Source of the DNA: Candidatus Mediterraneibacter pullistercoris
GTDB taxonomy: Bacteria > Bacillota > Clostridia > Lachnospirales > Lachnospiraceae
Direction of reading: 5' to 3'
DNA length: 33,193 bases
Assembly (NCBI GenBank): GCA_019116885.1
Contig: DXAU01000006.1
Span: 1 to 33,193, forward strand
This document shows positions 9,043 to 16,448 of this stretch, in pieces; position 1 is the stretch's first letter; every line of letters begins with the position of its first letter. A program made the position numbers and the translations under genes. The notes beneath the pieces were generated by a model. The model saw only the letters and a list, made by a program, of their open reading frames with translations. It was not told where the DNA came from and made no database searches.

Positions 9043-9605
9043 ATCTCTTCAATCCCCGCTCTCTCAATAAACACATGCTTGTTGGTCTTGTAGATCTTTT
9101 CCCGTATGATGGAAAACCCGAGTTCCTCAACATAGGACAGATCCGTCTCCCGGGAGGCTTCGACGATGATTAAGGTATCATCATATACAAGAGAAGACCC
9201 GCTGAGGTAATGGAGCGCTCTGCGCTCTTCCCCTCTGTTGTACGGCGGATCCATAAAGATAAGATCAAAAACCTTCTCTCCCTCAAGCTGACAGAGCGCA
9301 TCAACTGCGTCGGATGTCATGACAGCAGCTTTCGTCCACAGCCGGGTGAATTTCAGATTCTCTTTGATACACGCCATAGCCTTTGGGTTGTTCTCCACAA
9401 AGACAGCTTCCCTGGCGCCTCTGCTCAGAGCTTCGATGCCGATCCCGCCGCTTCCGCTGAACAGATCGAGGAAGACGGCGTCATAGACCGATGGCCCGAT
9501 GATGTTGAACAACGTCTCTTTTATCCGGTCTGTGGTAGGTCTTGTATCCAGCCCTTCCAGTGTTTTTAATCGTAAACTTTTCGCACTGCCCGCGATTACT
9601 CTCAT
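9036..9605 (-). CDS. rsmD: 16S rRNA (guanine(966)-N2)-methyltransferase RsmD
   Basis: I place the start at ATG 9605, giving a 189-aa protein beginning [13 protein letters not shown], the normal RsmD beginning, with GGAG upstream. A longer in-frame ATG at 9665 would translate through the SASP terminator and is rejected. The SAM-binding motif [18 protein letters not shown] and the catalytic MDPPYN are both present. RsmD methylates guanine 966 of 16S rRNA. The product's end overlaps coaD. A consensus vegetative promoter lies at 9637-9665, inside the terminator of the preceding gene. Confidence 0.94.
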   Translation of the reverse strand: MRVIAGSAKSLRLKTLEGLDTRPTTDRIKETLFNIIGPSVYDAVFLDLFSGSGGIGIEALSRGAREAVFVENNPKAMACIKENLKFTRLWTKAAVMTSDAVDALCQLEGEKVFDLIFMDPPYNRGEERRALHYLSGSSLVYDDTLIIVEASRETDLSYVEELGFSIIREKIYKTNKHVFIERAGIEEIC

Positions 9606-9636
9606 AAAAATGCCACTCCGTTTCCTGATATGCTGC

Positions 9637-9665
9637 ATTTTAGCAGAAAAAAGCGCCCAGGTCAA
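9637..9665 (-). promoter_or_regulatory. Sigma-A-type promoter of rsmD-coaD operon
   Basis: On the minus strand TTGACC (9665-9660) and TAAAAT (9642-9637) are separated by exactly 17 bases. The -35 box lies in the loop and descending arm of the SASP terminator, so promoter and terminator share sequence. The rsmD start is about 30 bases downstream of the -10 box. Confidence 0.65.
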
Positions 9666-9679
9666 TCCCGGACGCTTTT
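9647..9679 (-). terminator. Intrinsic terminator of the SASP gene
   Basis: On the minus strand a hairpin pairs AAAAGCG with CGCTTTT (7 bp), continues with interrupted G-C pairs around the loop ATTGA, and is followed by a run of T. It begins about 40 bases after the SASP stop codon. Confidence 0.75.
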
Positions 9680-9718
9680 CTCTGATTGTCTGGAAAATCC
9701 AGATGATATCAGGTCTGG

Positions 9719-9925
9719 TTATTTGCCTGCCATCTGTTTTTCCTGCTGCTCGATCATTTTCTTGACCATATATCCACCTACAGATCCGTTCTGCTTGGAA
9801 GTAAGGTCACCGTTGTAACCGTCTGATAACGGTACCCCCAGCTCGTTGGCTACTTCGTACTTGAATTTGTCCAGAGCGCCCTTTGCCTCAGGCACTGCTG
9901 CTCTGTTTGATGAACGACTTGCCAT
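9719..9925 (-). CDS. Alpha/beta-type small acid-soluble spore protein
   Basis: Starting at ATG 9925, after AGGAGG nine bases upstream, the gene encodes 68 aa. The two family signatures are clear: KYEVANELGVPL, which contains the GPR protease cleavage region, and VGGYMVKKMIEQQE near the C-terminus. These proteins coat spore DNA and give UV and heat resistance, then are degraded at germination. A longer in-frame reading from 10048 is rejected because it lacks a ribosome site and adds a non-family N-terminus. The gene is monocistronic, with its own sigma-G-like promoter, structured leader and terminator, so it should be forespore specific. Confidence 0.96.
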   Translation of the reverse strand: MASRSSNRAAVPEAKGALDKFKYEVANELGVPLSDGYNGDLTSKQNGSVGGYMVKKMIEQQEKQMAGK

Positions 9926-9951
9926 GATCAATTTCCTCCTTTTGCATTTTT

Positions 9952-9970
9952 GTAACTTTCGTGAAGTTAC
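9952..9970 (-). other. Leader hairpin just upstream of the SASP ribosome site
   Basis: GTAACTT and AAGTTAC form a perfect 7-bp stem with a five-base loop. It ends about 14 bases before the AGGAGG. It could stabilise the spore mRNA or affect initiation; this is inference. Confidence 0.6.
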
Positions 9971-9996
9971 TCTCCTGTATCTGTAACACAAATCTC

Positions 9997-10040
9997 CGGC
10001 TGCATCTGTATGTAATCCGCCGCTTCTTCTGATGCAGCCG
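9997..10040 (-). repeat. 10-bp inverted repeat in the SASP leader
   Basis: CGGCTGCATC (9997-10006) and GATGCAGCCG (10031-10040) are exact reverse complements separated by 24 bases. Both lie between the proposed sigma-G promoter and the SASP start, so the long 5' leader can fold into two consecutive stems. Confidence 0.65.
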
Positions 10041-10081
10041 ATCATCACACATCTGCTGTCTGGTCATTTATGTTACGTCTA

Positions 10082-10110
10082 TAGTATGTGGAGTATCTGA
10101 TCTTTTAAAC
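10082..10110 (-). promoter_or_regulatory. Sigma-G/sigma-F-like promoter for the SASP gene
   Basis: On the minus strand GTTTA (10110-10106) and CATACTA (10088-10082) are spaced by 17 bases, close to the forespore consensus GnATR and CATnnTA. The expected start near 10075 would give a leader of about 150 nt. Sigma-G control is what is known for this gene family. Confidence 0.5.
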
Positions 10111-10132
10111 TGGAAATTCGTAGCAGTTGATT

Positions 10133-12193
10133 TTAAAGCGTAGTCTCAAGCAGAATCTCCTGCATCTTCCCGTCAACATACCGCCTGAGCTTTGCATGAC
10201 ATGGCTTTTCCAGAGCCGGATCATCGGACAGCATTTTGGAGGCGTCCTCACTTGCCGTCTTTAAAAGCGATGCATCCTGGAACACATCCGCAATCTTGAA
10301 ATCAAGGATTCCGCTCTGTCTTATGCCGAAGAGATCGCCCGGTCCTCTGAGCCGGAGATCTTCACTGGCGATAAAAAAACCGTCATTTGAATGATTCAGA
10401 ATATCCAGCCTCTCTTTTGTCTCCTCTGACCTTGAAGCAGTCATGAAGATACAGTAGGACTGATATTTTCCTCTTCCCACACGTCCTCTGAGCTGATGAA
10501 GCTGTGCCAGTCCGAATCTCTCCGCGTTTTCAATCATCATTACAGTGGCATTCGGCACATCGATGCCGACTTCGATCACCGTAGTCGAGACGAGCACCTG
10601 TATCTCATTTTTTCCGAATGTGCTCATGATCTCATCTTTTTCCTGCTGTTTCATCCTGCCGTGAAGATATCCTACTGTAATATCATTTCCCAGCTCGTCG
10701 GAGAGCATCCTGGAATAATCGATGACATTTTCGGCTTCCATGCTCTCGCTCTCCTCAACCATAGGACAGATCACATAGCACTGACGTCCTGCAGATATCT
10801 GTTTCTTCATAAATGCATAAGCTTTTTCACGATAATCTGTATTTACGACACAGTTTTTTATGGGCAGCCGGTCTTTGGGCATCTCATCGATCACTGAGAC
10901 ATCAAGATCTCCGTAGAGAATGATCGCCAGGGTCCGGGGAATCGGAGTTGCGCTCATTACAAGGATATGGGGCTTTGCTCCCTTTCCAGCCAGCGCCTCT
11001 CTCTGTCTGACTCCAAAACGGTGCTGTTCGTCTGTCACTACAAGTGCCAGATCATGATAAACCGCTTTATCTTGAATCAGAGCGTGCGTCCCCACTATGA
11101 TAGACGCTTCTCCTGACTCGATCCGTTCGTATGCTTCTCTCTTCTGTTTCGCCGTCATAGAACCGGTCAGCAGTTCTGCTTTCAGCGGCAGGTGATGCCG
11201 CTTCAGCATGCCGGATATATTTTCATAATGCTGCCTTGCAAGTACTTCTGTGGGAGCCATCATAGCGCCCTGATATCCGTTGAGGCCCGCAAACAGAAGT
11301 CCGAGAAAAGCGATGATCGTCTTTCCGGATCCCACATCCCCCTGTACAAGCCTGGACATGACATGCTGTCCCTTCATATCCGATTTTATCTCTTCCCATA
11401 CACGCATCTGCGCTCCGGTGAGTCTGTATGGGAGTTCTGCAAGAAACCGGTCTGTCTCCGGGACATCCCGGAAAACAAAAGTGTTTTCCGCCCGGTTATC
11501 TTCCTCTCTCATGCGGCGAAGGGACAGGATGAACGTAAGAAATTCTTCATAAACGAATCTCTGGCGCGCTGCAGCGAAATCCGCCCGGCTACCGGGAAAA
11601 TGCATCTTCTCGACAGATGTCCTGTATGGAAGGAAAGCCCTCTCAGCGGACAGATATTCCGGCAGGATATCATCCGAATCATCTGTGCAGGCCAGCGCCT
11701 GTTTCACAGCCTTTATCACTGTATTGTTCGTAAGACCGGCAGTGAGCGGATACACCGGCTGCATCGTGTGCAGTTTTTCTTCATACTTTGCGGCAGGATA
11801 ATAGATCTCCGGATGTTCGAGCACAAGTCCTTCCTTTCTTCTTGAGACTCTGCCGCGCAGGATAAGAACTCCGCCTTTTCCAAGCGTATTTCTTAAAAAA
11901 GGCATATTAAACCAGATTACTTTCATTGTACCTGTCAGGTCTTTTAAGTTCAGGGCAGTGACCTGTCTTCTTCTCCCTGCGGACACACTGATCCTGCCAA
12001 ATACTGAGCCTGCAACCGTACACACTCTGCCCTCTTCCGCCTCGCTGATCGGGATGGGATCGTCAAACATCTCAAATCCTCTGGGATAATACCGGATCAG
12101 ATCACCAATCCTGTACACGCCCACCTTGTGAAAGAGCGCCTCTGTCTTCTCACCGATCCCTTTCAGAGAAGCTATGCTGTTTTTTTTATCCAT
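10133..12193 (-). CDS. recG: ATP-dependent DNA helicase RecG
   Basis: The 686-aa protein is full length. Residues about 1-150 form the wedge/OB region (KGIGEKTEALFHKVGV and the OB fold), Walker A is GDVGSGKT at 285-292, DEQH at 388-391 is motif II, SATPIPRT at 414-421 is motif III, and HQLRGRVGRG marks motif VI. RecG remodels stalled replication forks and branched recombination intermediates. The ATG has GGAG eight bases upstream. It follows fakA with a short gap containing a strong hairpin, and the asp23-fakA-recG order parallels B. subtilis, although no fapR, plsX or serine dehydratase genes lie here. Confidence 0.97.
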   Translation of the reverse strand: MDKKNSIASLKGIGEKTEALFHKVGVYRIGDLIRYYPRGFEMFDDPIPISEAEEGRVCTVAGSVFGRISVSAGRRRQVTALNLKDLTGTMKVIWFNMPFLRNTLGKGGVLILRGRVSRRKEGLVLEHPEIYYPAAKYEEKLHTMQPVYPLTAGLTNNTVIKAVKQALACTDDSDDILPEYLSAERAFLPYRTSVEKMHFPGSRADFAAARQRFVYEEFLTFILSLRRMREEDNRAENTFVFRDVPETDRFLAELPYRLTGAQMRVWEEIKSDMKGQHVMSRLVQGDVGSGKTIIAFLGLLFAGLNGYQGAMMAPTEVLARQHYENISGMLKRHHLPLKAELLTGSMTAKQKREAYERIESGEASIIVGTHALIQDKAVYHDLALVVTDEQHRFGVRQREALAGKGAKPHILVMSATPIPRTLAIILYGDLDVSVIDEMPKDRLPIKNCVVNTDYREKAYAFMKKQISAGRQCYVICPMVEESESMEAENVIDYSRMLSDELGNDITVGYLHGRMKQQEKDEIMSTFGKNEIQVLVSTTVIEVGIDVPNATVMMIENAERFGLAQLHQLRGRVGRGKYQSYCIFMTASRSEETKERLDILNHSNDGFFIASEDLRLRGPGDLFGIRQSGILDFKIADVFQDASLLKTASEDASKMLSDDPALEKPCHAKLRRYVDGKMQEILLETTL

Positions 12194-12216
12194 ACACCAA
12201 ACTCCATATATACAGG

Positions 12217-12248
12217 CAGGGCGCTCTCCCTCCTGGAAGAACGCCCTG
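12217..12248 (-). other. Strong stem-loop between fakA and recG, no U tract
   Basis: CAGGGCG pairs with CGCCCTG and the stem continues inward with seven more pairs, including wobbles in the RNA, to a four-base loop: 14 consecutive pairs in 32 bases. Neither side is followed by a T run, so it is not a standard terminator. It could be an mRNA processing site, stabiliser or attenuator between fakA and recG. Confidence 0.65.
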
Positions 12249-12277
12249 GTATCTGCATGATCTAATAGTCAAATATA

Positions 12278-13951
12278 TCACTCAACGGAAAGCACATAAT
12301 AGTAGATCGGCTGTCCGCCCATGTGGACGTCGATATCCACGTCAGGATAGAGCTCCTCGACGGTTCTGGCAAATTTCTCTGCGTCCTCTTCCCGTACATC
12401 CTGCCCGTAATAAAGACTGATCAGTTCAGAATCTTCATCTACGAGCTGGGCGAGCATTTCCTTCGCCGTCTCTTCCACGGACTGTCCCACTGACAGGATG
12501 CCCTGATCTCCGATGCCCATGATATCTCCCTCATGGATCACCTTATCATCGATCTTTGTGTCGCGCACAGCATAGGTTACCTGACCTGTCTTGACATTTT
12601 TGACAGCTTCCTGCATTGCTTCCATGTTCGTGTCAACATCAGCCTCCGGCATAAAGCTGATCACAGCAGTGATCCCCTGTGGAACAGTTTTTGTCGGAAT
12701 CACAATGATATCTTTATCCTTGGTAAGTGTCTGCGCCTGGTTCGCTGCAAGGATGATGTTCTTATTGTTCGGAAGAATAAAGATATGATCCGCATTCACC
12801 TGGTCGATGGCTGTAAGCATATCGTCCGTACTCGGGTTCATTGTCTGGCCGCCCTCGATGATGCAGTCCACGCCAAGTTCACGGAAGATTTCATTCATTC
12901 CACCGCCTATCGACACAGCGATGAATCCTACCGGTTTCCTCGGCTCGTTCTTTTTCTTCGTCTTCTGCTCCTCGGCCTGCTGCGCCGCAACTTTCTGGGC
13001 ATCACGGATGAGTTTCTCCTGATGTTCCTCGCGCATGTTGTCAATCTTCATGCGGGAGAGCTGGCCGTATGTCAGCGCTTTCTGGATGGCAAGGCCGGGA
13101 TCGTTTGTGTGAACATGGATCTTTACAATGTCATCGTCCGCCACACATACGATAGAGTCACCGATAGACTCCAGATATGCCTTAAACTCGGATTCATCCT
13201 TTTCCGTGAATTCTTTCTCCGTCATGATGATAAACTCTGTACAGTAGCCAAACTTGATATCCGCTTGGGCCTGCTGGTCTGGTTTTACCACTTTTGCCCC
13301 CTGGCCTTTCTCAATCGCCGTGTAATCGATCTCTTTTCCGAGAAAAGCGTCGTATGCTCCCCGTATCACTTCCAGGAGCCCCTGTCCGCCTGAGTCTACA
13401 ACTCCTGCTTCTTTAAGGACAGGAAGAAGTTCCGGAGTCTCCGCGAGCACTTTTTCGGCATGGCGGATTACCTCTGGAAGAAATACCTCCAGGTCGTCCG
13501 TCGTTTCCGCCAGTTCCGCTGCTTTATGTGAAATTCCCTTTGCCACTGTCAGGATCGTACCTTCTTTCGGCTTCATGACTGCCTTGTAGGCGGTCGCTGT
13601 CGCACGGTCGCATGCTTTTGAGAGAACTTCGACATCAATCTCGTCATGTTCGCGGATTTCTTTTGTAAATCCACGGAGAAGCTGTGACAGAATGACGCCT
13701 GAATTACCTCTTGCGCCTCTTAATGAGCCTGAGGATATTGCTTTTGCCATGGAAACCATATCAGGATTTGCAAGCGCCTGTACTTCTTTTGCTGCTGACA
13801 TAATCGTCAGTGTCATATTTGTCCCTGTGTCTCCGTCCGGTACAGGAAACACATTCAACTCATTGATGAATTCTTTTTTTGCTTCCAGATTTGCTGCTCC
13901 TGCCAGAAACATTTTCCGGAGCATCTCCGTAGTTATCGTTTTAACAGCCAC
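12278..13951 (-). CDS. fakA: DAK2/DegV-type fatty acid kinase subunit FakA (YloV)
   Basis: The 557-aa protein begins with a DhaL/DAK2 domain containing NVFPVPDGDTGTNM (about residues 30-43), whose aspartates bind Mg-ATP, and the downstream SSGSLRGARGNSGVILSQ loop. A middle linker leads to the C-terminal FakA domain ending GGQPIYYYVLS. With a FakB partner it phosphorylates exogenous fatty acids to acyl-phosphate for phospholipid synthesis. No fakB is in the window. The start is GTG at 13951, supported by AAGGAGG seven bases upstream. It lies 13 bases after asp23 and is surely cotranscribed with it. Confidence 0.94.
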   Translation of the reverse strand: MAVKTITTEMLRKMFLAGAANLEAKKEFINELNVFPVPDGDTGTNMTLTIMSAAKEVQALANPDMVSMAKAISSGSLRGARGNSGVILSQLLRGFTKEIREHDEIDVEVLSKACDRATATAYKAVMKPKEGTILTVAKGISHKAAELAETTDDLEVFLPEVIRHAEKVLAETPELLPVLKEAGVVDSGGQGLLEVIRGAYDAFLGKEIDYTAIEKGQGAKVVKPDQQAQADIKFGYCTEFIIMTEKEFTEKDESEFKAYLESIGDSIVCVADDDIVKIHVHTNDPGLAIQKALTYGQLSRMKIDNMREEHQEKLIRDAQKVAAQQAEEQKTKKKNEPRKPVGFIAVSIGGGMNEIFRELGVDCIIEGGQTMNPSTDDMLTAIDQVNADHIFILPNNKNIILAANQAQTLTKDKDIIVIPTKTVPQGITAVISFMPEADVDTNMEAMQEAVKNVKTGQVTYAVRDTKIDDKVIHEGDIMGIGDQGILSVGQSVEETAKEMLAQLVDEDSELISLYYGQDVREEDAEKFARTVEELYPDVDIDVHMGGQPIYYYVLSVE

Positions 13952-13964
13952 GATAATATCCTCC

Positions 13965-14324
13965 TTAATCTATCACTCTCACACCTTCAACGAAGATGTT
14001 GATCTTTTCTACCGTCATACCGGTAAATTCCTCAACCTTATACTTGACATTGCTCATAAGATTGTCAGAAACAGAAAGGATATTCACGCCATAAGAAACG
14101 ATGACATGAAAATTCAGGGTGAGAGTGTTATCGTCTGAGATCTCTACCTGAATTCCGTGCGTCAGGCTGTCCCTTTTTAAGAGCCTTACCAGTCCGTCTT
14201 TCATATTTACTGCCGCCATTCCGACGATGCCAAAACACTCTACAGCGACGGAACCGGCGTATTTGGCAATCACTTCAGGATTGACCGTGATGATTCCAAG
14301 CTCAGTGCTCATACTTCCCTTCAT
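13965..14324 (-). CDS. yloU: Asp23/Gls24-family envelope stress response protein (YloU)
   Basis: From ATG 14324, with GGAGG nine bases upstream, the gene encodes 119 aa starting MKGSMSTELG. A longer ATG at 14369 lacks a ribosome site. The Asp23 domain covers most of the protein (GIITVNPEVIAKYAG through VEKINIFVEGV). The function of the family is poorly defined; in Staphylococcus members sit at the membrane and influence cell-wall stress. The pair with fakA is very conserved in Firmicutes. It is first in the asp23-fakA-recG unit and is driven by a consensus promoter at 14374-14402. Confidence 0.93.
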   Translation of the reverse strand: MKGSMSTELGIITVNPEVIAKYAGSVAVECFGIVGMAAVNMKDGLVRLLKRDSLTHGIQVEISDDNTLTLNFHVIVSYGVNILSVSDNLMSNVKYKVEEFTGMTVEKINIFVEGVRVID

Positions 14325-14373
14325 CAATGTATACCTCCAGTTTTTAATGGATTTTGCCATAAATAACATGATT

Positions 14374-14402
14374 ATTATACTATTACTTCTTCAATTTTAC
14401 AA
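14374..14402 (-). promoter_or_regulatory. Sigma-A promoter of asp23-fakA-recG
   Basis: On the minus strand TTGTAA (14402-14397), a 17-base spacer and TATAAT (14379-14374) give a near-consensus vegetative promoter about 50 bases before the asp23 start. It is divergent from the rpmB promoter. Confidence 0.8.
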
Positions 14403-14424
14403 CAACCATTCTTTTTTTGCCCGG

Positions 14425-14469
14425 ATTTTTTAAAAAATGCTTGCAATAAAAATGGGTTTCTGATAGAAT
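14425..14469 (+). promoter_or_regulatory. Sigma-A promoter of rpmB with A/T-rich upstream element
   Basis: TTGCAA (14441-14446) and TAGAAT (14464-14469) are 17 bases apart. Immediately upstream the palindromic A/T tract ATTTTTTAAAAAAT (14425-14438) occupies the place of an UP element, which suits a strongly expressed ribosomal protein gene. Confidence 0.8.
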
Positions 14470-14520
14470 GTCAGTGTTATGAGTCTATATGACGAGTTCA
14501 GATTGTTAGGAGGTGCAGTC

Positions 14521-14706
14521 ATGGCTAAATGTGCTATTTGTGAAAAGGGGGCTCATTTTGGTAACAATGTAAGCCACTCTCATAGAAAAACACCAAAAAT
14601 GTGGAAATCAAATGTAAAATCTGTCAGAGTCAAGACAGAGGGTGGATCCAAAAAAATGTATGTATGTACATCCTGTCTGAAATCCGGACGTGTTGAACGT
14701 GCGTAA
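14521..14706 (+). CDS. rpmB: Ribosomal protein bL28, zinc-ribbon (four-Cys) form
   Basis: The gene encodes 61 aa starting MAKCAICEKG, with AGGAGG seven bases before ATG 14521; an upstream in-frame ATG at 14479 has no ribosome site. Two CxxC pairs (CAIC and CTSC) mark the zinc-binding form of bL28, which assembles into the 50S subunit. It is monocistronic, with a strong promoter and a strong terminator. Its divergence from asp23-fakA matches the B. subtilis arrangement. Confidence 0.97.
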   Translation: MAKCAICEKGAHFGNNVSHSHRKTPKMWKSNVKSVRVKTEGGSKKMYVCTSCLKSGRVERA

Positions 14707-14740
14707 CCAGACAAAATTCCATATGACAGACACGAAATAA

Positions 14741-14770
14741 CCCCGGGATGAAAAATAATCCCGGGGTTTT
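14741..14770. terminator. Bidirectional intrinsic terminator after rpmB
   Basis: CCCCGGGAT (14741-14749) pairs perfectly with ATCCCGGGG (14758-14766) around an A-rich 8-base loop, followed by TTTT on plus. On minus the stem is followed by TTATTT, so it can also end the small membrane protein transcript. Confidence 0.92.
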
Positions 14771-14779
14771 ATAGACTTT

Positions 14780-14917
14780 TCAGCAGCAGAACAAGCGATA
14801 GCCGAGCACGAGAAATAAAATGGTGAGTATCACGCCCCACACAAGATTCGGAAGCAGCATCATGATAAACATTCCTATCGCTATCCAGAACAGCGCGAAA
14901 CCACATACTTTTTTCAT
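14780..14917 (-). CDS. Small (45 aa) conserved-looking membrane protein
   Basis: An ATG at 14917 opens a 45-codon frame encoding MKKVCGFALFWIAIGMFIMM followed by a Pro-containing turn (LLPN), a second hydrophobic helix (VWGVILTILFLVLGY) and a Cys-Cys C-terminus. GGAAG lies seven bases before the start. Two short helices and a cysteine end resemble small Clostridia membrane proteins that I recall seeing annotated only as hypothetical. It follows gerW by 71 bases in the same direction and ends at the shared rpmB terminator. Its composition, ribosome site and fit in the gap argue for a real gene; its function is unknown. Confidence 0.7.
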   Translation of the reverse strand: MKKVCGFALFWIAIGMFIMMLLPNLVWGVILTILFLVLGYRLFCC

Positions 14918-14988
14918 CTTCTCACTTCCGGGAGAATCCCTTGCTCTATCTTATGACTGACATAAGGATAATATTCCGTGTTTTCCGG

Positions 14989-15393
14989 TCACTTATCATC
15001 CTCTTCCTCAGAATCCAGAATATCCATTACATCTTTTTCTGTCATTTTCTCCTCTTTTCCGGCAGTAAAACGATCGACCACGTCCGGAACCATGTCAAGA
15101 ATCTTGGTTATCGTATCCTGGTTCTTAATGTTTACAAGTCTTGTCCTGCCATCCTGGATCACGATCACAGCGCTCGGAGACATCTTTCCGCCGATGCCGC
15201 CCATTCCTTTTTCTTTCTTGTCCCCTGAGAAAGCTCCCGCTCCGATTCCGAAAGATACATCGACCAGCGGAAGGATGATGGTGCCGTCTATGTGTATCGC
15301 TTCCCCGACTACAGTCTTGGACGACACGACCCCGTCCATTCCCCGGAAGAGCGACTCCAGTGTTGTCTTGAAATTGTTCTTTTCTTCAGCCAT
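14989..15393 (-). CDS. gerW: GerW-family sporulation protein (YtfJ)
   Basis: The 134-aa protein starts after AGGAGG and carries the YtfJ/GerW domain: LESLFRGMDGVVSSKTVVGE at the N-terminus, VSFGIGAGAF in the middle, and a Gly/Lys-rich segment GDKKEKGMGGIGGKMSPSA, with an acidic C-terminal tail (DSEEEDDK). In Bacillus the family member is made during sporulation and is needed for normal germination. The upstream gene is a DUF2953 protein, the same ytfI-ytfJ pairing seen in B. subtilis. It may be read from the zapA/SEDS operon or from an unseen internal sporulation promoter. Confidence 0.93.
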   Translation of the reverse strand: MAEEKNNFKTTLESLFRGMDGVVSSKTVVGEAIHIDGTIILPLVDVSFGIGAGAFSGDKKEKGMGGIGGKMSPSAVIVIQDGRTRLVNIKNQDTITKILDMVPDVVDRFTAGKEEKMTEKDVMDILDSEEEDDK

Positions 15394-15427
15394 TTCTTTT
15401 CCTCCTCATATGACCATGATTTTACAT

Positions 15428-16444
15428 TTATAAACTGAACTTCCTGATATGGCGGAATGTAATCCTCACATTTTTATCCAGGAACATGTTTAACGCGAAG
15501 ATCAGAGCACTGACCAGACGGATACGGCCCTTTACAACCAGAGATCCCTTAAATACTTTCTGTTCAAAATCCGGTGTGATCTGCGAATGAGGGCCGATAA
15601 AAGGATAAAGCATGCTGATGCCTGCGAGTGCATATCCGGTATGTGACGGATCAGAAAAACCGAACTCAAGATCCGCCTGAGCATGTTCCGGACAAAGAGA
15701 CCTGAGAAGTTTCTTCGTCTCTTTACGCAGGCGTGCAAAGGCAGCTTTGTGGATCTCATTTTGGACAAAAGCGGTCAGCCTGTCCTTTTTCTTCCTTAAT
15801 GATCTTATATTATCATATATTTTCTGAAAAGTATATTTTATCTTTCCCCAAAACCGCCGTACTCTTTCATATATCGAATAAAAAAAGCCCAGCTTCTTTC
15901 TCCCGCTTTTCTCTGTGCGTTTTCTGTCTCCACTGTTCCGGCCGCCAACTGCTCCCGCCTGTTCCGTGTCGTCAGATTCTTCTTGTTCCGTAGTCTTCTC
16001 CTTTTTTTCAGCGGCACGTGCCGGGCGGACTGCCTCATCCCCGCTTTCGTCTGCGCAGGTCTGTCTTACATCTGAACAGTCCTGCCGTGTCTGTGCGCTG
16101 TCCGGTCTTGCATCTGTGTAGTTCTGCCTTGTATCTGCGCCGTCCTTCCTCGCGTCTGCGTAATCCTGCCCTGTCTCTGTGCCGCTGTCCAGTTTCTTCC
16201 ATGCTGCCCGGACGGACCATGACAGAGAACTGTCTTCATAGGAAACCTCTCCTGACACAAGATGCAGCAGCCAGTGGAACCGCACGTTTCCTTTCAGGCT
16301 CTCAAGGCTGTTATCGGCCGAGGCTTCCACTCTATATCCAAGCGGACACAGAAAGACGAGTGCCAGAATGAGAACTGCCAGAGCGAGTATTCCCAGAATC
16401 ACAAAACCCAGTATTTTCAAAATGAGGAATATGATATGCAGCAT
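15428..16444 (-). CDS. DUF2953 membrane protein (YtfI-like) with tandem-repeat insert
   Basis: The 338-aa protein has a hydrophobic N-terminal region (residues 4-34, one long or two short membrane segments), a short beta-rich part (KGNVRFHWLLHLVSGEVSYE), a long hydrophilic insert (about 85-190), and a C-terminal part with AQADLEFGFSDPSHTGYALA, the DUF2953 hallmark. The insert holds three imperfect 14-residue repeats at 93-134. The function of the family is unknown. It precedes gerW, as ytfI precedes ytfJ in B. subtilis. The start is four bases after the previous gene, so they are cotranscribed. Confidence 0.85.
   Translation of the reverse strand: MLHIIFLILKILGFVILGILALAVLILALVFLCPLGYRVEASADNSLESLKGNVRFHWLLHLVSGEVSYEDSSLSWSVRAAWKKLDSGTETGQDYADARKDGADTRQNYTDARPDSAQTRQDCSDVRQTCADESGDEAVRPARAAEKKEKTTEQEESDDTEQAGAVGGRNSGDRKRTEKSGRKKLGFFYSIYERVRRFWGKIKYTFQKIYDNIRSLRKKKDRLTAFVQNEIHKAAFARLRKETKKLLRSLCPEHAQADLEFGFSDPSHTGYALAGISMLYPFIGPHSQITPDFEQKVFKGSLVVKGRIRLVSALIFALNMFLDKNVRITFRHIRKFSL
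16043..16168 (-). repeat. Three 42-bp imperfect tandem repeats inside the DUF2953 gene
   Basis: Residues 93-106 (QDYADARKDGADTR), 107-120 (QNYTDARPDSAQTR) and 121-134 (QDCSDVRQTCADES) share a QxxxDxR pattern, and the DNA (repeated TGCGTCTG/TGTATCTG-like words on plus) shows the same period. This is internal duplication in a flexible linker. Confidence 0.8.
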
Positions 16445-16448
16445 CCGA

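Noticed and set aside
9606-9665. Longer RsmD N-terminus from ATG 9665
   Set aside because: It would translate through the terminator and promoter, lacks a ribosome site, and adds residues not seen in the family.
12533-13393. 286-codon open frame on plus
   Set aside because: Antisense to fakA, with no recognisable domain and no ribosome site.
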